Below are positions 7,793-16,515 of a DNA stretch of 64,000 nucleotides, piece by piece. Position numbers and translations under genes: made by a program. Under the pieces are notes generated by a model. It did not search any database, was not told the DNA's origin, and worked only from the letters and a program-made list of their open reading frames with translations. Location of the stretch: NCBI GenBank assembly GCA_004347695.1, contig SLTK01000007.1, forward strand, positions 908,823 to 972,822. Direction: 5' to 3'. Origin of the DNA: Chloroflexota bacterium (GTDB taxonomy: Bacteria > Chloroflexota > Anaerolineae > Anaerolineales > Anaerolineaceae). Within the stretch, counting starts at the first letter, position 1, and each line of letters starts with the position of its first letter.

Positions 7793-10700
7793 TTATCTCC
7801 CAACGAGGGGAAAGTAATTTATGGTCGGGTCATCGATTGTGGTGAGCGAGTAACGCACATCCGTACCGGCTACCTCGGGTAACACCGAGGTCACCATCAG
7901 GTAATATTTCCCGGAGGCGGTTGGCTTCCAGACTATTGCGGCTGGTTTACCCAACCCTGGGGAGACGCTGACGGGAAGCAGGGTGGTGCCGCCGGAGTCT
8001 TGCAGCTCCAGCTTTATGGTTGCCCCACCGCCGAGAGATTCTGCGGTGATGAAGTATGCCTTCCCTGCCACGCCGTCAAAGACCGCCCAGTCCACATCGT
8101 TTGCGCAGAAATTATGCTCCTGCGGCTCTCCAATGACCAGCGCAGATGCCCCGGTTCTCTGTCCGTCGTTGTTCTTTTCATAGGCGTCAACCGTGCAGCC
8201 AGTGGCAATGGTGGTGGTGGTGCTGGCTTCCGCGCTGTTTCCGCTTGCATCCTTGCCAACCACCCGGAACTCATAGGTGGTGCCTGGCGTTCCAATGAAC
8301 CATTCGCTGTAGGAGCCGGCTTGCCAAATAGTGCCGGAACTGGCCCATGTCCCGCCGCTGGGGCGGGATTGCAATTCCAGGCTTTGCAATGCCGAATCAT
8401 CTGACCCGCTAAATTTCAGCTCAAAGGCAGTCGATCCAATGGGGTTTGGCAGCGGACTGATTTTTACCGTAGGCGGGATGGTATCCACCTGTGCGGTAAT
8501 ACGGATTTCTCCGCTGATATTTCCGGCTGCATCCTTAGCCTCCACATATAGAGCGCTGTTCTTCAGCACACCTAACTTTGTCGGATCGACCTGCATCGCC
8601 CAGCCGTCTGCACCGTTGAAATCAGTTCCGATCAACAACCAGGTGCCGCCCTGCCAGTCAGCCGGGTGCCAGAAGAAGTCCATCTGCATGATGCGGGTCG
8701 AACCATCGCTTCCATCCACATTGATCGGGAAGACGGTGTTGGTCGGCCAAACGCTGCCCGGAGAAGTGATACCAATAACCGGAGGGGTCGTATCTTCGAA
8801 GATGTGCAGTGAGTAGGGATAATTCGTCCCACCAGCACCCGGATGATTCCAGGCTTTCACTTTCAAATAATACTCGCCTGTTTCCGGCAGCATGACGCTC
8901 AACATCGAATCCTGCACCACATACGGTACCTGATCGTCGTTCTCGAAGATCAAACTGCCGCTTTTATCCAACAAGGTCAAGACCGGATCCAGCGTAGAGC
9001 CGTCTCGGGCGGCATCCAGCCAGACACCCAACTGTTGCCCTTTAGCACCGGTAAATTTGAAGTAATCGATGTCGCCGGCCGGGCAAATGTACTGACCGGT
9101 GACATGCTGGTTGATCGCGATACTTTCTGCAGTTGCCAGAGTACTGTTACCGTCGCTGCAGGTGGACTGCAAAGCGCTTTGACCGATACTGACCTGGTCA
9201 ACTTGCCAACCTGCACCGGTATTGGCGCGATCATCTGCCGTGTAGAAAAAGAAGCGCACCCTGATTTTTTGTCCTTTGTATGCAGACAAATCAATTTCCG
9301 GGCTGCTGAGCCAGAAGTTGGCTGCGTCGTCGCTCAACTGCATCACATTTTTGAATGCCCCGCCGTCCACGGCCACTTGCACCCAGCGTTGGTCCCAGTA
9401 CGGGTAAGGCCCTTCAGTCTCGTAGCGGTACTGGAAGCGCAAAATCGCATCGCCCGTCGCCGAAAGTTGAATGGGCGGTGAAGTAAGGCTGCCATAATTG
9501 GTCGTTCCGGTGTTATAACTGCCGCCTTGATTATAGATAAAGCCTTTCCGCCCTTCACTCAGGTCGCCCCAGCGCCACAGCCCGCTCACGGACCATTCCG
9601 TCGAATTGACATCCAGTGCATCCGCCCATGGCACAGGCCTGGCTGTTTGTGCAGGCAGACCCTCAGAGGTAACAGTGAAATAGTAATATGGTGTGTTGTT
9701 GCTGCAACCGGTGCCGCTGGCAAAACTCTTGCCGCAAGCCCACAGGCGGTACTTTCCGGGAGGGAAACTCCCCAGTGAAGCGGCTGGCGACGGCAATTTG
9801 TCATATTCCTGGAACAGGGTGAATGTACCGGCGCTCACTTCGCGGAAGACCTGCACCCGGTAGCTGGTACCGCCCGGCTCGTAAAAGCTGACGCCCAGCG
9901 AGTCTTTGGTTGGAAAACTAACGGTATTGGCAGAAACGCTTGTATCCAAAACCGGGAATTTGACGACATCATCATCTGATACCCGCGCGGTTCTCGGCTG
10001 CACAACCATCCCCATGATCGTGTCGCTGCCAACCTGGTTATCAGCCAGGTTCGGGTCATTGACTTCGAATGCCTCAACTCTTCCGGAAGTTGTGATTTGC
10101 TGGTTACCGTAATCTGTATAATAAGTCATGCTTGCGTCTGAGACTACCGTGCGCACATTCGCGCCGACCTGCAGCGAGGCGATATTTTTAGCGCCAACAC
10201 TGCCAAAGTTGCTGCTCGAGTAAGCGCCGCTGTTAAGGTTTAAGCGGGTACAGGCGCCCATGTAATTCGGTTCAGAATAGATAGCGACCTGGTCAGCAGA
10301 AGGCGTACAAGCTGCCGGGGGCGGAGGGGTACAGTTGTAGTTTTTGACCAATGAGCGCACCCCCTGCGGCACACTGATATTTCCCTCGTAATCCCACACG
10401 CGAACGGCAATGTCAACCAGGCCGTTTTGGAGATATGCAGAACAGACATCGGCGTTGATGCTGAATGGCGAGACATTGGTCGAATCGCCCAGTTCGACCC
10501 AGGCTCCATCGCGGTTGCGCGCAATCGCTTGAATTTTGACCACCCCGCGATCATCCGCTGCGGTACCGGCGATCTGGATGGCCGTTTGTGTGATCACCTG
10601 TCCATTCGCAGGCGCGGACAGGCTGGCAGTTGCCGGGTTAGCCCCAACATTGCCGGAAATATAACTGTCGGAGCACTCGGTGCCATAAGCGGGAAAGTTG

Positions 10701-11701
10701 GCTGCCTCATAACAGGTGCGCGGCGTCCCATCGTTGACCGATACGTCATCAAAGCGGATATCCACCGAAGAACCCCAGGGCACTCTTTGACCATAATAGG
10801 TGGTGTAATAATAAATTCCACTGGTTACGTGATAATGCAGGTGGTGACCGGAGCTATAGCCCGTGTCATCGACGTTGCCAATGTACTGCCCCTGTAAAAC
10901 AGACGCACCCACCTTTTTTAATTCAACCGGGATGCTATTAGCCGCCATATGGTAATAAATTTGCCAGGTGGTTGGGCTCGTGCTGCGATCCTCGATGGTT
11001 AAATAATTCGTGCAGGTGGAGTCGCCGTTATAGCAACCATCGTAATAATCCTTGACCGTCCCGCCCTTGGCTGCCAGCAATGGGAACATGGTGCCGTCAG
11101 CAAAATCGTATGCATAGCGGCAGCGTGTTTCGTTGCAAGAATTATAGATAAGAAAGTGCCCTATCGAACCGCTTAACCGTCGACTAACGCCGGCTGCCCA
11201 GGGTAATTTATACCCACGCAAAACGACTCCATCCAGGCTGGAATCCAGCCCATTTTTTTCGCCGTACAGTTCAGCCTGCAGTTCAATGGGCAGCAGCTTG
11301 ACTGGAAACGCATCCAGCGAAGCGTTGAACTGTGAGTCTGGTGGCAATAAGACCTGCCAGCCGCCCGGTTGGGTGTCGTCCTTCACGCCCACCGCCAGAC
11401 CAGGTTCAGTAGCAATCACCTCACCCGTCGCCAGATCAACCGGCGCCAGCCACAGCAAGGCAGATTGCTCGTCTTCGCTGGCAAACATATTGTCGATCGT
11501 GAAACCGATTTGTTCTGCCCCCATCAGTTTGCTCTGATACTCGCCCAGCTTTACCTGCAGCGCCTGTTCGAGAGCCGGGTCAACCTCACCGCCGCCTTGC
11601 GGCGGCTCAGGTGCCGCCATGGATAGGCTGGATACGCTTGTGGTAAGCCATAAGACTGCTGCCAGCAGTATGGCCGATGTGAGCAAAGTGATTTTCTTCA
11701 T
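7793..11701 (-). CDS. Large secreted multidomain protein with M23-like, crystallin-like and PPC domains
   Basis: A 1302-residue exported protein. The start at 11701 has GGAGG 6 nt upstream and opens a clear signal peptide (residues 1-29, hydrophobic core then SSLSMAA). An M23/LytM-like domain covers about residues 178-295 and ends in SSGHHLHYHV, with the HxH pair at 287 and 289, His251 and Asp199. The first zinc histidine of HxxxD appears to be Arg195 (RYAYD), so activity is doubtful. Next come an Ig-like segment, a beta/gamma-crystallin-like segment (VAIYSEPNYMGACTRLNL), a jelly-roll stretch with WQVDQVSIG, a pre-peptidase C-terminal domain (GDIDYFKFTGAKGQQLGVWL), two Ig-like modules and a last PPC domain. 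The likely place is the cell surface or medium. It runs towards the galE terminator. Confidence 0.85.
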   Translation of the reverse strand: MKKITLLTSAILLAAVLWLTTSVSSLSMAAPEPPQGGGEVDPALEQALQVKLGEYQSKLMGAEQIGFTIDNMFASEDEQSALLWLAPVDLATGEVIATEPGLAVGVKDDTQPGGWQVLLPPDSQFNASLDAFPVKLLPIELQAELYGEKNGLDSSLDGVVLRGYKLPWAAGVSRRLSGSIGHFLIYNSCNETRCRYAYDFADGTMFPLLAAKGGTVKDYYDGCYNGDSTCTNYLTIEDRSTSPTTWQIYYHMAANSIPVELKKVGASVLQGQYIGNVDDTGYSSGHHLHYHVTSGIYYYTTYYGQRVPWGSSVDIRFDDVSVNDGTPRTCYEAANFPAYGTECSDSYISGNVGANPATASLSAPANGQVITQTAIQIAGTAADDRGVVKIQAIARNRDGAWVELGDSTNVSPFSINADVCSAYLQNGLVDIAVRVWDYEGNISVPQGVRSLVKNYNCTPPPPAACTPSADQVAIYSEPNYMGACTRLNLNSGAYSSSNFGSVGAKNIASLQVGANVRTVVSDASMTYYTDYGNQQITTSGRVEAFEVNDPNLADNQVGSDTIMGMVVQPRTARVSDDDVVKFPVLDTSVSANTVSFPTKDSLGVSFYEPGGTSYRVQVFREVSAGTFTLFQEYDKLPSPAASLGSFPPGKYRLWACGKSFASGTGCSNNTPYYYFTVTSEGLPAQTARPVPWADALDVNSTEWSVSGLWRWGDLSEGRKGFIYNQGGSYNTGTTNYGSLTSPPIQLSATGDAILRFQYRYETEGPYPYWDQRWVQVAVDGGAFKNVMQLSDDAANFWLSSPEIDLSAYKGQKIRVRFFFYTADDRANTGAGWQVDQVSIGQSALQSTCSDGNSTLATAESIAINQHVTGQYICPAGDIDYFKFTGAKGQQLGVWLDAARDGSTLDPVLTLLDKSGSLIFENDDQVPYVVQDSMLSVMLPETGEYYLKVKAWNHPGAGGTNYPYSLHIFEDTTPPVIGITSPGSVWPTNTVFPINVDGSDGSTRIMQMDFFWHPADWQGGTWLLIGTDFNGADGWAMQVDPTKLGVLKNSALYVEAKDAAGNISGEIRITAQVDTIPPTVKISPLPNPIGSTAFELKFSGSDDSALQSLELQSRPSGGTWASSGTIWQAGSYSEWFIGTPGTTYEFRVVGKDASGNSAEASTTTTIATGCTVDAYEKNNDGQRTGASALVIGEPQEHNFCANDVDWAVFDGVAGKAYFITAESLGGGATIKLELQDSGGTTLLPVSVSPGLGKPAAIVWKPTASGKYYLMVTSVLPEVAGTDVRYSLTTIDDPTINYFPLVGR

Positions 11702-11795
11702 AAAGTCCTCCGGGCATCCCGCTGAACGTTCCGCCCCAATGCCAAACAATAAGGGATCTGGAATATTATAGTAACAAGGTTCGTGCCAACTTGTA

Positions 11796-11830
11796 TTAAT
11801 TAAAAAACCGGCTGTTAACTTCACAGCCGG
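11796..11830 (-). terminator. Rho-independent terminator of holA
   Basis: Read on the minus strand, CCGGCTGT pairs with ACAGCCGG across a 7-nt loop and is followed by TTTTTTAATTAA. It lies 24 bp beyond the holA stop codon and separates it from the secreted-protein gene. Confidence 0.88.
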
Positions 11831-11853
11831 CGGGTACCCGATTCAAATAAATT

Positions 11854-12921
11854 TTATGCGGAGCGCCCCATCTCAACCACAAAAGATTGCAGCGCTACCT
11901 CCAGGTCCATTTGCCCGGTCTTGGACATGCGGTCGATTTCCAGCAGCCGGTGGTAAATGCGATTCAGGCTGTCAATGCTGTAGCGGCGCGCCTGATTGAG
12001 GGCTTTGGACGCCGGAAAAATGGGGACACCCAGCAGTTTCCCGACTGCGTCATCACTGGTGATGCCGTTTTGCAGGGCTTCCTTGGCCATCAGAATCAAA
12101 CGGTATTGCCGGACGATCATGGCATATAAGCTGATGGCATCCTGTTCCTCGAGCAGCCGCCCCAGGTGACGCAGCGCCTGGCGCGCATCCCCCATCGCTA
12201 ATGCGTCTGCCATCACAAAAACATCCGCCTGCCCGCCGGGGGCAGTTAGTACGTGAATATCCTCTGCTTCGATGGGTCGTTTAAAATCGACATACGCAAG
12301 CAGTTTGGTGATTTCCTGGCGACCTTGCCCGGTATCCGCGCCGATGATGGCTGCCAATGCGGAAGCCGCCTGCGCCGTTATGCGCCCGCCCTGCCGTTTC
12401 ACCTCGCTGGCAATCCAACCCGGCATGGCGTTCAGCGCCGGCAGCCGGCAGACCTCGATCGTTGCCTTTGACCCGGCCGCCCGCGCCCATTCCAATAACG
12501 GGTGGATTTTGGTTTTATTATTATCCTTGTACTCATAGAGCAGTTTCCAGCCGCGCGGTTTTCCGCTGGACTGCCAGGAATCATCCTGAACCAGCACCAG
12601 CGCTGTACTCTCCGGCAGGCTGCCAAGCGTTTTCAGGATTTTTTCTTTGGCGCTGTCCGATTTCATCAGATTGATCGGGTTATTAAGAATGACCATGCGC
12701 CGCGAGGTCAAAAATGGCAGCGTGTATGCAGCCGTGCGAACATCTTCTTCCCGTGTGTTCGATTCGGCCCCATCCAGGCGCTGAATATTCATATCTGCCA
12801 GCGACGGATCGCCCATCAATTCGACCAATGCATTCACCCGATCGTGCAATGCCTGATGGTCGTCGCCGAACAGCAGCAAGACCTGCGGCAGTGTATCAAT
12901 GGATTTGACTGCGTCCGCCAT
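11854..12921 (-). CDS. holA: DNA polymerase III subunit delta
   Basis: A 355-residue protein with the HolA layout: an N-terminal P-loop-like fold with LLLFGDDHQALHDRV, the INLMKSDSAKEKILKTL and TALVLVQDD blocks, then the AAA+ lid and collar with QEITKLLAYVD, the DVFVMADALAMGDARQAL segment and a C-terminal helical collar (LEIDRMSKTGQMDLEVALQ). Delta is the wrench that opens the beta clamp in the clamp loader. Its clamp, dnaN, lies 6 kb away. The gene starts 3 bp after the stop of the DUF6391-like gene, so the two are cotranscribed, and it ends at a clear terminator. Confidence 0.92.
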   Translation of the reverse strand: MADAVKSIDTLPQVLLLFGDDHQALHDRVNALVELMGDPSLADMNIQRLDGAESNTREEDVRTAAYTLPFLTSRRMVILNNPINLMKSDSAKEKILKTLGSLPESTALVLVQDDSWQSSGKPRGWKLLYEYKDNNKTKIHPLLEWARAAGSKATIEVCRLPALNAMPGWIASEVKRQGGRITAQAASALAAIIGADTGQGRQEITKLLAYVDFKRPIEAEDIHVLTAPGGQADVFVMADALAMGDARQALRHLGRLLEEQDAISLYAMIVRQYRLILMAKEALQNGITSDDAVGKLLGVPIFPASKALNQARRYSIDSLNRIYHRLLEIDRMSKTGQMDLEVALQSFVVEMGRSA

Positions 12922-12924
12922 TGA

Positions 12925-13434
12925 CTAGGCCCCGGGAAGGTCGCGGGTTAACACCTGGTGAACCGGCATCCCTCCGCGCATATAGCGGTTGATGCCAACC
13001 ACCCGCAAGTCCCCTAACTGCGCATCGGTTGTGACCCGCTCTTGCACCTTTGGCCCCAGCGGGAAAGTCAGGATCAATACCAGCGTCACCAGGGTGGTGA
13101 CCAGCGGCAGGCGGTCCAGCTTGCGCCTCAGACTGCCGTCGCTGCCAAGCATGGCCAACCAGGCAGCCGTACCGGCTGCCAGGCCGGAAATGGCAAAATT
13201 TGTCCCGCAATGTGGGTGGATGGCCAGCCGGCTTTCACCAGCGCGCAGCCGCCGCTGTGCTTCTTCGACCGTATCGCGTAATTCTTCGATTTCAATGTCG
13301 CCAAACACCCAGAAACCCTGCGGGGTCGAATAACCCGCCATGCGCACTCCCGGCCTTTTGGCGCTGAAAATTTGCATGGTTGCATGTTCAAGTGCATGGT
13401 TGCGCCGAACCAGTGATAATTTTGTACCGATCAT
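12925..13434 (-). CDS. DUF6391-like membrane protein
   Basis: A 169-residue protein of unknown function. The N-terminal RRNHALEHATM and the central LAIHPHCGTNFAISG blocks resemble the conserved His- and Cys-containing motifs that I associate with the DUF6391 family; this family assignment is from memory. Two hydrophobic helices follow (FAISGLAAGTAAWLAML and LVTTLVTLVLILTFPLG), so it should sit in the membrane. The histidines and cysteine could bind metal. It is the first gene of a two-gene unit with holA, which has only a 3-bp gap, but no functional link to the clamp loader is known. Confidence 0.7.
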   Translation of the reverse strand: MIGTKLSLVRRNHALEHATMQIFSAKRPGVRMAGYSTPQGFWVFGDIEIEELRDTVEEAQRRLRAGESRLAIHPHCGTNFAISGLAAGTAAWLAMLGSDGSLRRKLDRLPLVTTLVTLVLILTFPLGPKVQERVTTDAQLGDLRVVGINRYMRGGMPVHQVLTRDLPGA

Positions 13435-13454
13435 AGCTGCGCTCCGATCTACGA

Positions 13455-14186
13455 TTAATCAGTTCCTGAATTTAGCCTGACCAATTTTTCCCAGTTGATT
13501 CGCCCATCCGGGCAATAATTGTGCAAAAACTCTGCCTCGAATACATTAATAATACGCCCGTATTCAACCAAAAATTCTTCGTTTTTCTCTTTTGCTTTAT
13601 GGCCTAAAGGTTCAATGATTTGAACGTATAAATCCTGATTGCCAGAAATAAATTCCCAAAACCGCTGCCCACATAATTTAGTGTATCCATCCTTTTCGGG
13701 ATGATTGTCTATGCCGTAACAGCAGCCATTTATCGATTGGATATTAACCCCGCGATTTCCTGTCTTCTTAATTCTGATTGCTTTACTAAAACTTTCTTTC
13801 ATTTTTTTTATTTGACTGCTATTTCCCCAGTTCGGCCCAGACTTTATAGCTACGATATATTCAATCCCATCACAACTGAATTCAAGATCAATTCCTTCAG
13901 CGGTAGATTTTCTGCCGCCGTATACTTTGGCATTCACGAATATTGCCAATTGTTCCAAAAACTCACCAAATATGGCTTCTTCCTGAGAGGACAAATGTGC
14001 GTCCAGAAGATTTTTTACAAAATCATGGGCGGTAGTTACATTCTTAGCCTTGAATAAATAGGGGTTTTTTCGTTTTAATATTTTGACTAGCTGCAATTTT
14101 GCCAAACTGTCTGCTCTGCGTTTATGGAAATCCCCCACATTTACCTCAACGAATGCTACAACATCATTTAGGTTCAGAGGTTTCAT
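13455..14186 (-). CDS. Type II restriction endonuclease, PmeII-like
   Basis: A 243-residue protein next to a DNA methyltransferase. KRKNPYLFKAKNVTTAHD, LSSQEEAIFGEFLEQLAIF and YGGRKSTAEGIDLEF followed by YIVAIKSGPNWGNSSQI resemble the PmeII-type restriction enzymes; GIDLEF...AIKSG reads as the PD-(D/E)xK nuclease core, with Asp and Lys in the expected spacing. The ATG at 14186 with AAGGGA upstream is chosen; a TTG at 14204 is possible. The gene overlaps the 3' end of the methylase gene by 23 bp, the typical order in which the methylase is made first. The recognition sequence cannot be read from sequence. The DNA is visibly AT-richer than its neighbours, suggesting transfer. Confidence 0.8.
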   Translation of the reverse strand: MKPLNLNDVVAFVEVNVGDFHKRRADSLAKLQLVKILKRKNPYLFKAKNVTTAHDFVKNLLDAHLSSQEEAIFGEFLEQLAIFVNAKVYGGRKSTAEGIDLEFSCDGIEYIVAIKSGPNWGNSSQIKKMKESFSKAIRIKKTGNRGVNIQSINGCCYGIDNHPEKDGYTKLCGQRFWEFISGNQDLYVQIIEPLGHKAKEKNEEFLVEYGRIINVFEAEFLHNYCPDGRINWEKLVRLNSGTD

Positions 14187-15036
14187 ATTTTTCCCTTTTT
14201 TCAAGCAGTACGAGCTGATATTCCTGAATATCTAGTTCAGGCAATATTTGACTTTTTGCCAAACTATAATATTCGTCTAATATCTCAATACCAATAGAAT
14301 TTCTATGCATTCGTTGAGCAACCCGCATCGTTGTTCCCGATCCCATAAATGGATCAAGTACGCAATCACCTTCAATCGTAAATAGTTTTATAAACCACTC
14401 CGGTAAACCTTCGGGGAAAACAGCGCTGTGATTCCGGTTCTTGGTTTCGGTCGCAAGGTGCAGCACATTGGATGGATAGGCCTTGTCCCTGCCAATCCAA
14501 TTGGCGATCTTTTTTCCAAAACCGCTACCGACTCGTGATGGATCTCGCACTTTATCGGTATCGCTAAGGTTTTTTAAGCGCCTTTCAGCCCAATCCCCCA
14601 TTGGCACCATTACAGATTCCTGATACATATTAAATTTACGCGATTTATTGAATTGGAGTAACCGTTCCCACGAGTCCCTAAATCGATTCGGCCATTTTCC
14701 GGGGTACGAATTCTTCTTGTGCCAGATAAATTCCTCAGTCCAAAGCCAGCCTTGTTGACGCATGGCCAGAATTAACTCAATCACATATGTATGGCGTTCC
14801 CCGTTTACTACTTTTTCTTTAATATTTAATACGAATGTGCCAGTAGGTTTCAAAACTCTAAGCAATTCATTCGTTATGGGCAAAAACCATTTTACATAAT
14901 CATCAGGTTTAACCCCGCCATAAGTATCAGTTCTACTATCAGCATAAGGGGGAGACGTAAACATTAAATCCACCGAGTTGTCCGGCAGATATTTTAATTC
15001 GTCGCGGCAATCGCCCAAAATTAATCGTGTTTCCAT
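14164..15036 (-). CDS. DNA methyltransferase of the type II R-M pair
   Basis: A 290-residue beta-class methyltransferase. TSPPYADSRTDTYGG carries the catalytic SPPY motif near residue 30, a form more common in N4-cytosine enzymes, and DPFMGSGTTMRVAQRMHRNS near residue 235 is the SAM-binding motif. It would protect the sites cut by the endonuclease encoded immediately downstream. The start is uncertain: ATG at 15036 and TTG at 15045 both lack a good Shine-Dalgarno sequence. Its low GC content sets the pair apart from holA and the transporter on either side. Whether it makes m4C or m6A is not certain from the motif alone. Confidence 0.85.
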   Translation of the reverse strand: METRLILGDCRDELKYLPDNSVDLMFTSPPYADSRTDTYGGVKPDDYVKWFLPITNELLRVLKPTGTFVLNIKEKVVNGERHTYVIELILAMRQQGWLWTEEFIWHKKNSYPGKWPNRFRDSWERLLQFNKSRKFNMYQESVMVPMGDWAERRLKNLSDTDKVRDPSRVGSGFGKKIANWIGRDKAYPSNVLHLATETKNRNHSAVFPEGLPEWFIKLFTIEGDCVLDPFMGSGTTMRVAQRMHRNSIGIEILDEYYSLAKSQILPELDIQEYQLVLLEKREKYETSEPK

Positions 15037-15129
15037 GTTTACCAACCAGGCGGAAATATTGTCATTCCCTCAACTAGTATTTTACTCTAAATCAGAACAT
15101 TATTTCTGTTAAAACAACGCTCAATTCTC

Positions 15130-16443
15130 CTATGCCGCATCATTCAACAAAGCCGTGCGCTCGGCGGTGCTGTACACCTGTTCGTGTCTGGCAAAGGCAG
15201 TTGCATCGATACGGCGCAGCAAAACCAGCGAAACCACCAGCAGCCCGGCTTCGACGAAAAAGACCACCACATAACCCGCAACCGCATTCAAACTGACTTG
15301 CGTGACCACGTCCCGCAGGACGCCGCCTAACACCGTGCCAAGTAGCCGCGCCAGCGCATTGGAGACGCCCCACGCCCCAATGAACAGCCCCACCTGGTCG
15401 GTAGTCATGTCCAGCATCAAGGACAGGTTGGAAACCGTCGCCAGACCGGTGCCCAGTCCCAGCAGCACGACTCCGGTATAGAACCCGCTTTTCATGGTCA
15501 TGATCCCGCTGACTGCGATCAGTACAAAGCCGGCTGCCGCAATCACCGCGCCCAACTGCGCCACCCGTTTTTTGCCCATTTTGCGTTCCATCAGGTTGGC
15601 GAGCGAGAGCGTAAGCAGCACGCACCCGCCCCAGATCGAGGTAATGCGGGTGGTGGCTTCGACCGGCAGATTAAAGGCTTCCCCGGCAAATGGTTCCAAA
15701 AGGACGTCCTGCCCGAGAATGGCAGCCAGCATCAAGATCAAATAAAAGAAAAAAATTCGCGCGCTGGGATAAGTCATTACTTCGCGCATCAATTGACCCC
15801 AGGGCCGGCGATTTTCAGTCACCGTTTCGGGCACGTCCTCCGTCCGGTGGCGCGGCTCCAGTCCGAGCAGCCCGATCCCGCCTAAAGCCAGCGCGATCAA
15901 AGCAATGATCGTAAAGGCATTTTCCAGGCGAGCGGGAGAATACGGTTCCAGCAACCGGCTCAATCCGGCCGCGGTGACAATGATCCCGACGATCATCAAA
16001 AACCACATGATGGCAATCGTGCGTGATCGCCCTTTTTCGCCGGAAAGTTCGGAGGCCAGCGACAGGTAAGAGACGCTGGCAAAGTTGTACCCCATTCCCC
16101 AGGCGCCAAAGGTGAGCAGGCTAAGCAGGATGCCCAAAGGACGATTTTCCGGCATCAGGAACACCGCGCGCGGCGCCAGAATCACCCCGGCGACGCATAA
16201 GAGCAGCCCAAAGGCAATGTAAGCTGTGCGCCGTCGCCCGAGCAGCGGGTGGCGGTCGGAGTATGACCCAATGACCACTTGAGCAGGCGAGAATAGATAC
16301 GGCAAAGAGGCTAAAACGGCCACCAGCGTTGCCGAAACTGCCAGTTCCTTGATCATCACCCGATTGAGGGTGCTGTTGATGGGCACCAGCGTCATGGCGA
16401 CCGCGGCATGAATAAACGCCAGTTGTAAGCTTTTTCGCAGCAT
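15130..16443 (-). CDS. MFS transporter of the PucC/BCD type
   Basis: A 437-residue protein with about twelve hydrophobic segments. SLPYLFSPAQVVIGSYSDRHPLLGRRRTAYI is an MFS motif-A-like loop (cited in part), and GYNFASVSYLSLASELSGEK followed by GRSRTIAIMWFLMIVGIIV is the pattern of PucC, the light-harvesting assembly protein often annotated as a bacteriochlorophyll delivery MFS protein. There are no photosynthesis genes in the window, so the substrate here is unknown and probably not chlorophyll. The start at 16443 has AGGA upstream and skips an Arg-rich tail. It lies 72 bp after radA on the same strand and may share its transcript. Confidence 0.75.
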   Translation of the reverse strand: MLRKSLQLAFIHAAVAMTLVPINSTLNRVMIKELAVSATLVAVLASLPYLFSPAQVVIGSYSDRHPLLGRRRTAYIAFGLLLCVAGVILAPRAVFLMPENRPLGILLSLLTFGAWGMGYNFASVSYLSLASELSGEKGRSRTIAIMWFLMIVGIIVTAAGLSRLLEPYSPARLENAFTIIALIALALGGIGLLGLEPRHRTEDVPETVTENRRPWGQLMREVMTYPSARIFFFYLILMLAAILGQDVLLEPFAGEAFNLPVEATTRITSIWGGCVLLTLSLANLMERKMGKKRVAQLGAVIAAAGFVLIAVSGIMTMKSGFYTGVVLLGLGTGLATVSNLSLMLDMTTDQVGLFIGAWGVSNALARLLGTVLGGVLRDVVTQVSLNAVAGYVVVFFVEAGLLVVSLVLLRRIDATAFARHEQVYSTAERTALLNDAA

Positions 16444-16515
16444 AAATCCTCTCAATAGGCCAGATCGGTGCTCTGCCCGTCTACTGCCCGCCACAGCGCT
16501 GGACGCTGCAGCGAA

